Assembly: GCF_014656545.1 (NCBI RefSeq)
Contig: NZ_BNDS01000006.1
Coordinates: forward strand, 62,999 to 126,998
Length of the DNA stretch: 64,000 nt
From: Neobacillus kokaensis
GTDB taxonomy: Bacteria; Bacillota; Bacilli; Bacillales; Cytobacillaceae
Direction: 5' to 3'
The notes beneath the pieces are model-generated. The model saw only the letters and a program-made list of their open reading frames with translations, made no database searches and was not told where the DNA came from. A program made the position numbers and the translations under genes. Below are positions 36,478 through 44,266 of this stretch, piece after piece. The stretch's first letter is position 1. Every line of letters starts with the position of its first letter.

Positions 36478-36508
36478 AAAAGCGGAAGCACCTGCTGCTT
36501 CCGCTTTT
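36478..36508. terminator. Bidirectional terminator between ypvA and the NO island
   Basis: AAAAGCGGAAGCA...TGCTTCCGCTTTT, a 13-bp stem between convergent genes. Confidence 0.88.
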
Positions 36509-36512
36509 CTAT

Positions 36513-36815
36513 TCACCATCTTCCTAATGCTCTTTTTCCGTCTTCAGTCATTTTGTCCGGTGACCATGCAGGCTGCCAAACGAGGTTGACATCTACATTT
36601 CTTACTTCTTCTACTGCTTCTACGCAGTAGCGGACCCCGCTTGTAATACTATTATGGAGCGGACAGCCTGGCGTTGTTAATGTCATCGTAATTTGAACAT
36701 TTCCATTATCAGAAATTCCAATTCCATAAATTAACCCTAAATCCACTACATTGATATTTAATTCCGGATCGTAAACACTTTTTAAAGCGTCAAGAATTTT
36801 TTCTTCTGAGTTCAT
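36513..36815 (-). CDS. MIP18/DUF59 metal-sulfur cluster assembly factor
   Basis: A 100-residue MIP18-family protein (SufT/PaaD-like) with YDPELNINVVDLGLIYGI and the conserved cysteine motif LTTPGCPLHNSI. Members help insert or mature iron-sulfur or other metal centres. It ends the operon that begins with the Crp/Fnr gene and includes a histidine-rich membrane protein, so a job in metal-centre maturation for NO respiration is a reasonable inference. The internal ATG is used because GAGGTG precedes it; the GTG three codons upstream lies within that site. Confidence 0.88.
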   Translation of the reverse strand: MNSEEKILDALKSVYDPELNINVVDLGLIYGIGISDNGNVQITMTLTTPGCPLHNSITSGVRYCVEAVEEVRNVDVNLVWQPAWSPDKMTEDGKRALGRW

Positions 36816-36828
36816 GTCAAACACCTCG

Positions 36829-38073
36829 TTATTTTTTTAGAACGCTGATTATGCTAAATGCCATCACAATAAATGTTATGGAAGCGACTGACTGTCCAAT
36901 ATTAAAGAGAATTACTGATTTGAGAACTAACGCAAAGAAAATTACAATAACTGAAGCGACAAAGAAGAATAAAACTGGGACAATGATCCTGTCATTCATC
37001 ATATCCTTCAATACTGGTACTTTGGCTTTACCTATTTCTTTACTGTATTTAAATGTCCACCAAAGAAAGGGTACAATCTTATATAAATATCCGGTAATAC
37101 TTAAGATGATCCAAAGCAAAATATAGGTGTAAACTAGCGGACCGATCAAATCTTTAAAACCAGGAGTCCATAAAAGGATAAAAGCTGATAAATGAATGAT
37201 GTTCCCAAAACCAATAGCAGATAAGGCAAACGCAAAGGGTTTATCTAGCTTTTTCTTTAATCTTTTTTTAATAATGATACTAATATGCCAGCTAAAGATA
37301 GAAAATCCAACCAGCAGGAAAAAGAAACCGGTTTTTAATAGTAAGCTTTGTTCTGTAAAGAAAGATAATAGTGCCATCACAAGTCCTGACACATAGAAAC
37401 TAAACACGAATCTGGCTTGAACCATTGGAAAACCATGAGATAGCGAAAACATCGGAACCATCTTATAGGAAAATCCGAAAATTAATAGGGTAAACCAGCC
37501 GGTTAAACCTAACAATAAATGACTTTTAAAAATAGCTTGATAGTAATCGGCAGCCGCGCCAGATTTTAAGCAATAAATTAAAGTAATCCCTAAAGCAATA
37601 GTTAGAAACAAACAAACTAGTGCTGTACCGACAAAGGCGGTTAAGATATTTGGTTTTGCCTGTGCTTTTAACGTCAGCACCATTTGCAATAGGAACATTA
37701 AAATCCCTAATAAGGTCAAGGTCCCTGGAATCATCGCATGCTGCGGTGACCAATAAAGGGCAGCTGCAAATAAAACGATCCCTGTTCCGGTTACAAAAAA
37801 TTGAATAAAACCAAATGTTTCATTCCATATTTTTGTAAGGAAGGCCACTGGTACAAGCTGATACATAGAACCCATAGCGACCATTAAGGCCCAGCCTAAG
37901 ATTAATAAATGGGCAGCCGACCAAATTGCCGGTATACGAAAGCTCCCAGCTGTCATCATCTGACCGTTGAATAATAGTAAAGCCTGTGAAACTACTAATG
38001 CAACTAAACTAAATATGATAAATGAAAAAGGAAGCTTAATATTTGTTTCACTTCCTAAATTTTGCGGAAGCAT
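36829..38073 (-). CDS. Polytopic membrane protein related to NnrS/heme-copper oxidase subunit I-like proteins
   Basis: The 414-residue product is almost wholly hydrophobic, with about 12 membrane helices. Conserved-looking His residues lie in or next to helices: SAAHLLILGW, KSHLLLGLTGWF, SLSHGFP and IIHLSAF. This is the pattern of heme-binding membrane proteins found with NO reductases (NnrS and short heme-copper-oxidase-like families). It is the fourth gene of the regulator operon and lies 13 bases from the MIP18 gene. A role in protecting or assembling NO-handling metalloproteins is inferred. The exact family was not settled by eye. Confidence 0.65.
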   Translation of the reverse strand: MLPQNLGSETNIKLPFSFIIFSLVALVVSQALLLFNGQMMTAGSFRIPAIWSAAHLLILGWALMVAMGSMYQLVPVAFLTKIWNETFGFIQFFVTGTGIVLFAAALYWSPQHAMIPGTLTLLGILMFLLQMVLTLKAQAKPNILTAFVGTALVCLFLTIALGITLIYCLKSGAAADYYQAIFKSHLLLGLTGWFTLLIFGFSYKMVPMFSLSHGFPMVQARFVFSFYVSGLVMALLSFFTEQSLLLKTGFFFLLVGFSIFSWHISIIIKKRLKKKLDKPFAFALSAIGFGNIIHLSAFILLWTPGFKDLIGPLVYTYILLWIILSITGYLYKIVPFLWWTFKYSKEIGKAKVPVLKDMMNDRIIVPVLFFFVASVIVIFFALVLKSVILFNIGQSVASITFIVMAFSIISVLKK

Positions 38074-38085
38074 GTTCTCACCTTC

Positions 38086-38295
38086 TTAACGGAAGATTTT
38101 AATCTTAAAACTTCCGTCTGATTGTTGTTCTGTTCGCTGTTGATAGCCTAACTCTTCAAGCTGTTCATAAAGGAACATTGGCCGTCGATCATTAATAATC
38201 GTTAATATTTCATTCTCACCTAAGTTTTCCAATGCTGCTAATGTTCTCATCATAGGCTGCGGCGGTTCCAGTCCGCGATTATCTAATATCTTCAT
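38086..38295 (-). CDS. DUF2249 protein (island copy B)
   Basis: A 69-residue protein starting MKILDNRGLEPPQPMMRTL, with NDRRPMFLYEQLEELGY and a final basic strand. DUF2249 domains have a TusA-like beta-alpha fold and are common beside nor and cbb3 genes, but their biochemical role is not established. ATG follows AGGAGTGGTG. It is one of three DUF2249 genes in this island and is 12 bases upstream of the membrane protein. Confidence 0.82.
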   Translation of the reverse strand: MKILDNRGLEPPQPMMRTLAALENLGENEILTIINDRRPMFLYEQLEELGYQQRTEQQSDGSFKIKIFR

Positions 38296-38310
38296 GAAAT
38301 GTCACCACTC

Positions 38311-38544
38311 CTAGTTGATTTTTGTAAATGTTACTTTCCAGTGTTTCTTCTCAATTTCTACAGCATCATGTGAAAAGCCCTTTGCTTTTAATACCGTAAA
38401 CAGCGGGGTGGGTTTGAATGGTGCATGAAGGATAAAGATATCATCCTTTTTACATTCTTTTACCGCCTCCATGATTTTTTGAAATGGTTCAATTTTATTT
38501 TTTAAATCCTCACGTACATCAAGCTCAATAATTTTTGGCTCCAT
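38311..38544 (-). CDS. DUF2249 protein (island copy A)
   Basis: A 77-residue DUF2249 protein with IIELDVREDLKNKIEPF and FILHAPFKPTPLFTVLKAKGF; the HAPFKPxPL segment corresponds to NDxRPxPL in the other copies. The ATG at 38544 is used because AAGGAG lies eight bases upstream. It directly follows the Crp/Fnr gene in the operon. No Cys is present at a TusA-like sulfur-carrier position, so sulfur transfer is not supported. Confidence 0.82.
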   Translation of the reverse strand: MEPKIIELDVREDLKNKIEPFQKIMEAVKECKKDDIFILHAPFKPTPLFTVLKAKGFSHDAVEIEKKHWKVTFTKIN

Positions 38545-38573
38545 CTTAATCACTCCTTTTCAATTAATAGTTT

Positions 38574-39266
38574 TTAAATAAATAATTCGGTTTGCAAACC
38601 TTCACGGTCGATGAAATAATCACCCTCTTCAGTCTGAAGAATATATTCTTTCTTTTTTAATTGATTAATGGTTCGGCTGACGGTTTCTCTTGAAGTTCCA
38701 ATCATATTGGCTAGTTCACGGTTGGTAAATTGGGTAGTCAGCCGAAAGCGGCCCCCGATTTTTTCTCCATTTGTTTTACACAGCCTAATAAGAAGTAAAA
38801 CAATTTGTTCAAAGGTATTATGGAGGACTTGAGCTTCTAATCTTCCTTGTAAATCAACAATTTTTTCACCTAGAACTTTAAATAGTTTGATACAAAGTTC
38901 TGGATAAGCAATGAGTATTTCCTCGAATTTATTAATTGGGATAACAATTAAATGTGTATCTTCCATGACTTCTGCATGTGCCGGAAAGTTTCCTTTTCGA
39001 AAAAAGCCAGCGTGAGGAAACATTTCACCAGGTCCTAATACAGATACAATTTGTTCTTTACCCGAAAAATCTGTTTTATAAATTTTTACCTTGCCGTTAT
39101 GAATAAAGAATACGCGGTCAAGGGGGTCATCCTGCATAAAGACATACATTTTGTGTTTATAGAACCGAGTTTGGGCTATCTCAATGATTGGTGCTAGCTC
39201 ATCAGCAGATAACTCTTTAAAAAGAGGGACATCAGACAGCCTCTTTTCAATATCTTCTTGCCTCAT
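38574..39266 (-). CDS. Crp/Fnr family transcriptional regulator (copy 2, NO island)
   Basis: A paralogue of the protein at 26370-27068: sensor domain with GEMFPHAGFFRKGNFPAHA, dimer helix PELCIKLFKVLGEKIVDLQGRL, and winged helix with FTNRELANMIGTSRETVSR. Two Cys (ELCIK, RLCKT) are not in the arrangement of an Fnr iron-sulfur cluster. It heads a five-gene operon and is divergent from norZ, so it is the probable local activator. A TGTGA-N6-TCATA box lies 41.5 bases before its likely transcription start, suggesting autoregulation. ATG 39266 is favoured because AAGGTG precedes it; an in-frame ATG is five codons upstream. Confidence 0.92.
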   Translation of the reverse strand: MRQEDIEKRLSDVPLFKELSADELAPIIEIAQTRFYKHKMYVFMQDDPLDRVFFIHNGKVKIYKTDFSGKEQIVSVLGPGEMFPHAGFFRKGNFPAHAEVMEDTHLIVIPINKFEEILIAYPELCIKLFKVLGEKIVDLQGRLEAQVLHNTFEQIVLLLIRLCKTNGEKIGGRFRLTTQFTNRELANMIGTSRETVSRTINQLKKKEYILQTEEGDYFIDREGLQTELFI

Positions 39267-39304
39267 TAACATCACCTTCATGTTATTAATTCCTGATTGA
39301 TTTT

Positions 39305-39347
39305 ATTTTAGCAATGTCATCACAGGAAATATGTGACCTGCATCATA
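39305..39347 (-). promoter_or_regulatory. Crp/Fnr box and -10 for the regulator operon
   Basis: TGTGACCTGCATCATA (39332-39347) differs from TGTGA-N6-TCACA at one base. On the minus strand TAAAAT (39310-39305) is a good -10. It puts the start near 39298 and the box centre at -41.5, the class II position. Confidence 0.65.
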
Positions 39348-39407
39348 GAAACGGGGTTTTTGTGAAAATAATTCTCAACGTGACAATATGTTAAATGTGT
39401 GGTTTTA

Positions 39408-39448
39408 TGTGAGAAATATCACAGACAAGAAATGAAACATCTCACAAT
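39408..39448 (+). promoter_or_regulatory. Perfect Crp/Fnr box upstream of norZ
   Basis: TGTGAGAAATATCACA (39408-39423) matches TGTGA-N6-TCACA exactly. CACAAT (39443-39448) is a 4/6 -10 that would place the box centre about 40 bases upstream of the start. A second dyad, CTCACAA...TTGTGAG, spans 39441-39464. Confidence 0.78.
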
Positions 39449-39506
39449 CAACAAACTTTGTGAGGGTTAAAATAGGCTTTGTAAAAAAATTGAGAGGATG
39501 AAAAGC

Positions 39507-41870
39507 ATGGAAATACAACGGGGAACACCATCAACAAAGGTCGTAAAGGAAAATAAGAATGCCCTAATGAAATCCATTTTAATAGTAACAATATTACTGA
39601 GCTTCACTGTACTGCTTGGCGGTGGTTATTGGATCTTTAAGGAACAGGCTCCAAGACCGCTAGAAGTTACCAATCAAAAAGGTGAAGTGTTGTTAACGAA
39701 ACAATCGATTATGGGAGGGCAGGCTGTTTGGCAAAAATATGGATTAATGGATTATGGTACTGTGTTGGGACATGGTTCTTATATGGGACCAGACTATACA
39801 GCTGAATCCTTAAAAATATATACCGAAGGAATGCAGGATTTTAAGGCAAATCAACAGTTTGGCAAAGATTATGCTTCCATAAATGAAAACGGAAAATCTA
39901 TTATAAAAAATCAAGTCATTAAAGAAATGCGGGAAAATCGATATGATTCCAGCAAAGATACGTTACAGTTAACAGATGCACAGGTCTATGGTCTACAAAA
40001 AGTAAGAGCCTACTATAAGGGAATTTTCACAAAAGGCGATGGCTGGGGCTTAAAGGGAAATCTTATTAAGGATTCTGATATGCCAAAAACCGACAGAGCC
40101 TATGTTGATAAAGGTGACCAAATTAAGCAAATTTCCGATTTCTTCTTCTGGACTGCATGGCTTTCAAGCACTGTTCGCGAAGGGGATAAGATTACTTATA
40201 CGAATAACTGGCCGTATTATGAAGATGCCGGTAACCATATGTCCTTCTCGGCAGTTTGGTGGAGTGGTGCAAGTATAACGATTTTAATTTTAATGGTGGG
40301 GATTATTTTATATTTCTTTTACCGCTATCAATTTAGCATGCAGGAAGCGTACAAAGAAGGAAACTTCCCGCGGATTGATTTACGGAAAATACCGGTGACG
40401 AGCTCACAGGTGAAAACAGGTAAGTACTTTACGGTTGTTTCGATCTTATTCTTTGTTCAATGTATGTTCGGTGCTTTGCTTGCCCACTATTACATTGAAC
40501 CAGACAGCTTCTTTGGTATTAAGTGGATCCATGATATTCTTCCATTTAATATTTCAAAAGGCTATCACCTTCAGCTAGCGATTTTCTGGATTGCTACTGC
40601 ATGGCTTGGTATGGGGATTTATGTTGCACCGCTTGTTGGCGGTTATGAGCCTAAGAAACAAGGCTTATTAGTTGATATTTTATTCTGGGCACTAGTAGTA
40701 CTTGTCGGCGGCAGTATGGTCGGAGAGTGGCTTGGGGCAAATGGCTATCTTGGAAACAACTGGTTCCTCTTTGGGCACACTGGCTGGGAATATATTGAGC
40801 TTGGACGGATTTGGCAGCTGATTCTTATTATTGGGATGTTCATCTGGCTGTTTATTGTTTTCCGAGGAATTAAGGCAGGGCTGAAGAAGGAGTCAGATAA
40901 AGGAGGCTTGATTCATTTATTATTTTACTCTGCCATTGCTGTACCAGCTTTCTATATATTTGTTTTATTCATTAATCCAGGTACAAGCTTTACCTTCGCT
41001 GATTACTGGCGCTGGTGGATTATTCACCTTTGGGTAGAAGGAATTTTTGAAGTGTTTGCTGTTGTAGTCATTGGTTTCTTATTAGTGCAATTAGGGCTGG
41101 TAACAAAGAAATCGACAGTAAGACAATTGTACTTCCAATTAACCTTGCTGCTAGGAAGCGGGGTTATAGGAATTGGACACCATTACTACTATAATGGATC
41201 TGCTGAAGTATGGATCGGGCTTGGCGCTGTTTTCTCAGCACTTGAGGTTATTCCCTTAACATTGTTAATTCTAGAGGCATACGAGCAATATAAAATGATG
41301 CGTGATGGCGGCGTGGATTTCCCATACAAAGGCACTTTCTGGTTCCTTATTTCAGTTGCCATTTGGAACTTAGTCGGAGCAGGTGTTCTTGGCTTCCTTA
41401 TTAACCTGCCGGCGGTTGCCTACTTTGAACATGGGCAATTCTTAACACCGACACATGGCCACGGTTCGATGATGGGTGTGTATGGTATGTTTGCCTGTGC
41501 AGTACTGCTATACTCATTAAGAAATATTGTCAAACCGGAGGCATGGAATGACAAATGGATTAAATTCAGCTGCATTATGCTGAATATCGGGCTTGCTGGA
41601 ATGGTTTTCTTTTCACTGCTTCCTGTCGGATTCATGCAAGTTAAAGAAGCATTTTATCATGGCTATGCCGCTAGCCGTGCATCATCCTTTTTACAAAAGG
41701 ATCTTGTACAGACAATTTTAACTTGGCGTGCTGTGCCTGACACCATTTTCTTAATTGGTGTTATTGTCTTAACCTTATTCTGTATCAAAGCACTTTTCAA
41801 TTTACGTAAGCCAACGCATAAAGAGGAAGAGAAGCTGCCTGTGAAAGATCTTTCAGTTAATGAAGAATAA
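39507..41870 (+). CDS. norZ: Quinol-dependent nitric oxide reductase (qNor)
   Basis: qNor reduces two NO to N2O with electrons from (mena)quinol. The 787-residue chain is the fused type: an N-terminal helix, an extracytoplasmic domain of about 200 residues without CxxCH, so no heme c, then a 12-13 helix catalytic core. Core motifs are HLWVEGIFEVFAV (FeB His and the NO-reductase Glu), GIGHHYYYNG (FeB His pair) and PTHGHGSMMGVYG (heme ligands). The ATG at 39507 lies nine bases after GAGAGG; the one at 39498 is too close. Regulation by the divergent Crp/Fnr protein is indicated by the box upstream. Confidence 0.95.
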   Translation: MEIQRGTPSTKVVKENKNALMKSILIVTILLSFTVLLGGGYWIFKEQAPRPLEVTNQKGEVLLTKQSIMGGQAVWQKYGLMDYGTVLGHGSYMGPDYTAESLKIYTEGMQDFKANQQFGKDYASINENGKSIIKNQVIKEMRENRYDSSKDTLQLTDAQVYGLQKVRAYYKGIFTKGDGWGLKGNLIKDSDMPKTDRAYVDKGDQIKQISDFFFWTAWLSSTVREGDKITYTNNWPYYEDAGNHMSFSAVWWSGASITILILMVGIILYFFYRYQFSMQEAYKEGNFPRIDLRKIPVTSSQVKTGKYFTVVSILFFVQCMFGALLAHYYIEPDSFFGIKWIHDILPFNISKGYHLQLAIFWIATAWLGMGIYVAPLVGGYEPKKQGLLVDILFWALVVLVGGSMVGEWLGANGYLGNNWFLFGHTGWEYIELGRIWQLILIIGMFIWLFIVFRGIKAGLKKESDKGGLIHLLFYSAIAVPAFYIFVLFINPGTSFTFADYWRWWIIHLWVEGIFEVFAVVVIGFLLVQLGLVTKKSTVRQLYFQLTLLLGSGVIGIGHHYYYNGSAEVWIGLGAVFSALEVIPLTLLILEAYEQYKMMRDGGVDFPYKGTFWFLISVAIWNLVGAGVLGFLINLPAVAYFEHGQFLTPTHGHGSMMGVYGMFACAVLLYSLRNIVKPEAWNDKWIKFSCIMLNIGLAGMVFFSLLPVGFMQVKEAFYHGYAASRASSFLQKDLVQTILTWRAVPDTIFLIGVIVLTLFCIKALFNLRKPTHKEEEKLPVKDLSVNEE

Positions 41871-41874
41871 TACA

Positions 41875-41907
41875 GAAAATCCGCAAGGCTTAGCTTTGCG
41901 GATTTTC
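41875..41907. terminator. Bidirectional terminator between norZ and the zinc-ribbon gene
   Basis: GAAAATCCGCAA...TTGCGGATTTTC, near-perfect palindrome that includes the stop codon of the opposing small gene. Confidence 0.88.
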
Positions 41908-42042
41908 TTCTTCATTAGAACTGGTTTCATGGCAGTCAAAACAATACGTCTGTTTATTCTCTGTAATGACTCCGTTGAAAAAGCCATCTAAACAAAAAAT
42001 TTCTTTACCACAGCATTTGCACATACCAACTAATTCTTTCAT
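41890..42042 (-). CDS. Zinc-ribbon micro-protein, 50 aa
   Basis: The peptide has two CxxC pairs, MCKCCGKEIFC and YCFDCHE, about 25 residues apart: a small zinc- or iron-binding ribbon with an acidic tail (SSNEEENPQS). ATG 42042 follows GGGAGGGAAAAATTA; the frame is open further upstream without a binding site. It is convergent with norZ and divergent from a DUF2249 gene, sharing the Crp/Fnr-box region at 42093. I do not recognise a named family. Link to NO metabolism is from context only. Confidence 0.7.
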   Translation of the reverse strand: MKELVGMCKCCGKEIFCLDGFFNGVITENKQTYCFDCHETSSNEEENPQS

Positions 42043-42092
42043 TAATTTTTCCCTCCCAGTGTTTAACCCTATTAACAAAATCATGTAGGAAG

Positions 42093-42135
42093 TGTGATAG
42101 GGTTCACTATTAATTGATAAGCATTTTTCTATAAT
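42093..42135 (+). promoter_or_regulatory. Crp/Fnr box with consensus -10 for the third DUF2249 gene
   Basis: TGTGATAGGGTTCACT (42093-42108) has one mismatch to TGTGA-N6-TCACA. TATAAT at 42130-42135 sets the start near 42142, so the box centre is at -41.5: textbook class II activation. Confidence 0.75.
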
Positions 42136-42168
42136 GAAATAGAAGTTAACAAACTAAAAGGAGTGATA

Positions 42169-42405
42169 ATGATGCAATCATTTGCGAAAGTTATCAATGT
42201 ACCAGATTATCCACCGAAAGAAAAACATCCAACAATTTTTAAAGCATTTGATGAATTAGCCTCAGGTGAAACGATGCAAATCGTTAATGACCATGATCCA
42301 AGACCGCTTCTTTATCAATTTATGATGGAAAGACCAGAGCAATTTAACTGGGAATACTCCGCAGAAGGTCCAGAGATTTGGAAGGTTTCGATCAGTAAAA
42401 AGTAA
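42169..42405 (+). CDS. DUF2249 protein (island copy C)
   Basis: A 78-residue protein with HPTIFKAFDELASGETMQIVNDHDPRPLLYQF, the DUF2249 core with its NDHDPRPL loop, and ending EGPEIWKVSISKK. ATG 42169 and ATG 42172 are both possible behind AAAAGGAG. It is monocistronic: a Crp/Fnr box and TATAAT lie upstream and a terminator lies at 42496. As with the two other copies, the domain is known to accompany NO and oxygen reductase genes, but its activity is unproven. Confidence 0.85.
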   Translation: MMQSFAKVINVPDYPPKEKHPTIFKAFDELASGETMQIVNDHDPRPLLYQFMMERPEQFNWEYSAEGPEIWKVSISKK

Positions 42406-42495
42406 TAGGGGTTTTATAACCCGATACCGCTGCACTCTCTCTTAACGTTTTTTAATTTTCCATAAGTATCCTCTTTTTTCCTATAAATTTATTTT

Positions 42496-42527
42496 ACAAC
42501 AGAATTCATTTCTGTTGTCTTTTTTTG
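42496..42527 (+). terminator. Terminator downstream of the third DUF2249 gene
   Basis: ACAACAGAA-TTCAT-TTCTGTTGT followed by a T-run. It lies 90 bases past the stop; the intervening bases are AT-rich with no gene. Confidence 0.8.
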
Positions 42528-42565
42528 GAGATAATATTCTGAAGAATATGATAAAATTTATAAGA

Positions 42566-42740
42566 GAAGCGCAAGTGCCTTCGGAACAAACACAGCTTGT
42601 TCCTGCGATGATTATTCTATGGAGCTTTCCTTAGTGGTCAGTCCCGAAAAGCACAAGACGACCGGTGAGAAGGCTATTCTTTAGCATTCTTGACGGATTG
42701 GCTTGTGACCTCGAGGGGCTAGGCGCTTGAGCTGGACAAT
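42566..42740 (-). repeat. Dispersed palindromic repeat, copy 2 (inverted relative to copy 1)
   Basis: Ends are AGCGCAAGTGCC and GGCGCTTGAGCT, imperfect inverted repeats. The right part reads, on the minus strand, AGCGCCTAGCCCCTCGAGGT then CACAAGCCAATCCGTCAAGA, the same plan as copy 1 at 9568. It is longer than copy 1 by a central segment and fills most of the gap before the M32 peptidase gene. Confidence 0.72.
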
Positions 42741-42763
42741 TAGAAAAGAGGAGGGGATCAGTA

Positions 42764-44266
42764 ATGGATTTAGCGCAATTAGAAAAAGATTTTTTAACTT
42801 ATGTTAAAAAGATGACGGCCTATAATGAAGCACTTGGTGTCTTATATTGGGATATGAGGACAGGAGCGCCTAAGCAGGGCGTGGAGCAACGGTCAGAAGT
42901 AATTGGCTTGTTATCTACTGAGGTCTTTAATATGTCTACATCGGAAGATATGGCTGCATACATAGCTAGTTTATCGAAAGCAAAATTATCGGAAACAACT
43001 AGAAAAATTTTGGAGGAATGTAAGAAGGAGTACGACCGGAATAAAAAGATTCCTTCAGAGGAATTTAAGGAATTTGTCATTCTTCAATCAAGAGCTGAAA
43101 GCATTTGGGAAGAGGCTAAGGAAAAATCAGACTTTAGCATGTTTCAACCATACCTAGAGAAGCTTGTAGAAATGACAAAACGATTTGTCGGCTACTGGGG
43201 GCATCATGAAAATATGTATAATGTTTTGCTGGACCTATACGAGCCAGGCATAACGGTTGAAGTATTAGATGAAGTGTTTGGAGAATTAAAAGCAAAGATT
43301 ATTCCTTTAGTTAAGCAGATTTCTGAATCCCAAAATAAACCCAAAACTGATTTTCTATTTCAAGCCTTCCCAAAGGTTAAACAGCGTGAATTAAGCCTCG
43401 AGATTCTAGCACAGATGGGGTATAACTTTGATGCCGGCCGGCTTGATGAAACGGTTCACCCCTTTGCTATCGGTTTAAATCCTGGAGATGTCCGTGTAAC
43501 GACCAAATATGATGAACAGGATTTCCGGACAGCCGTTTTCGGCACCATCCATGAGGGAGGCCATGCCTTATATGAACAAAATATTTCAAAAGACTTAATT
43601 GGTACACCTTTATGTGATGGAACTTCGACTGGTATTCACGAATCACAGTCGCTTTTCTATGAAAATATTGTCGGTCGCAGCCTGCCGTTTTGGAAAAAGA
43701 ATTATCAACTTTTGAAAAACTTTGCCGGCAGCCAGTTTAATGATGTGGAGGTTGAAGACTTTTATCGGGCGATCAATGAATCAAAGCCTTCCTTCATTCG
43801 AATTGAAGCGGATGAATTAACCTATCCGCTTCATGTTATTATCCGATATGAAATTGAGAAGGGATTATTTAATGGTGAAATTGAGGTGAAAGACCTTCCA
43901 GCAATCTGGAATGATATGTATGAGCAATATTTAGGAATTCGCCCTGAAAATGATGCACAAGGGGTTCTCCAGGATGTTCATTGGGCAGGAGGCAGCTTTG
44001 GTTATTTCCCATCCTATGCTCTCGGTTATATGTATGCGGCTCAGTTTAAGCAGGCGGTAATAAAGGATCTTCCGAACTTTGACCAATTGCTCGAACAAGG
44101 TGATTTACTGCCGATTAAGGATTGGCTTACAAATAAAATACATCGCTTTGGAAAATTGAAAAAACCGTTGGAAATCTTGCAGGATGTAACAGGGGAGGGC
44201 TTAAACGCCAAATATCTGATAGAATATTTATATGAAAAGTATAGGAAGGTGTATCAATTAAATTGA
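42764..44266 (+). CDS. ypwA: M32 family metal-dependent carboxypeptidase (YpwA)
   Basis: A cytosolic thermostable-carboxypeptidase-1 type enzyme that removes C-terminal residues. TIHEGGHALYEQN is the HExxH zinc motif near residue 266. GIHESQSLFYENIVGRS carries the third ligand Glu in the family HES(Q) motif, and IRYEIEKGLF and GIRPENDAQGVLQDVHWAGGSFGYFPSYALG are further M32 signatures. 500 residues is the normal length. ATG follows GAGGAGGGGATCAGTA. The stop overlaps the next gene by four bases. Confidence 0.94.
   Translation: MDLAQLEKDFLTYVKKMTAYNEALGVLYWDMRTGAPKQGVEQRSEVIGLLSTEVFNMSTSEDMAAYIASLSKAKLSETTRKILEECKKEYDRNKKIPSEEFKEFVILQSRAESIWEEAKEKSDFSMFQPYLEKLVEMTKRFVGYWGHHENMYNVLLDLYEPGITVEVLDEVFGELKAKIIPLVKQISESQNKPKTDFLFQAFPKVKQRELSLEILAQMGYNFDAGRLDETVHPFAIGLNPGDVRVTTKYDEQDFRTAVFGTIHEGGHALYEQNISKDLIGTPLCDGTSTGIHESQSLFYENIVGRSLPFWKKNYQLLKNFAGSQFNDVEVEDFYRAINESKPSFIRIEADELTYPLHVIIRYEIEKGLFNGEIEVKDLPAIWNDMYEQYLGIRPENDAQGVLQDVHWAGGSFGYFPSYALGYMYAAQFKQAVIKDLPNFDQLLEQGDLLPIKDWLTNKIHRFGKLKKPLEILQDVTGEGLNAKYLIEYLYEKYRKVYQLN

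Noticed and set aside
38311-38544. DUF2249 proteins as TusA-type sulfur carriers
   Set aside because: The fold is TusA-like but none of the three copies has the conserved carrier cysteine.
38574-39266. Identification of the island regulator as classical Fnr
   Set aside because: Required cluster cysteines are absent; only the general Crp/Fnr family call is justified.
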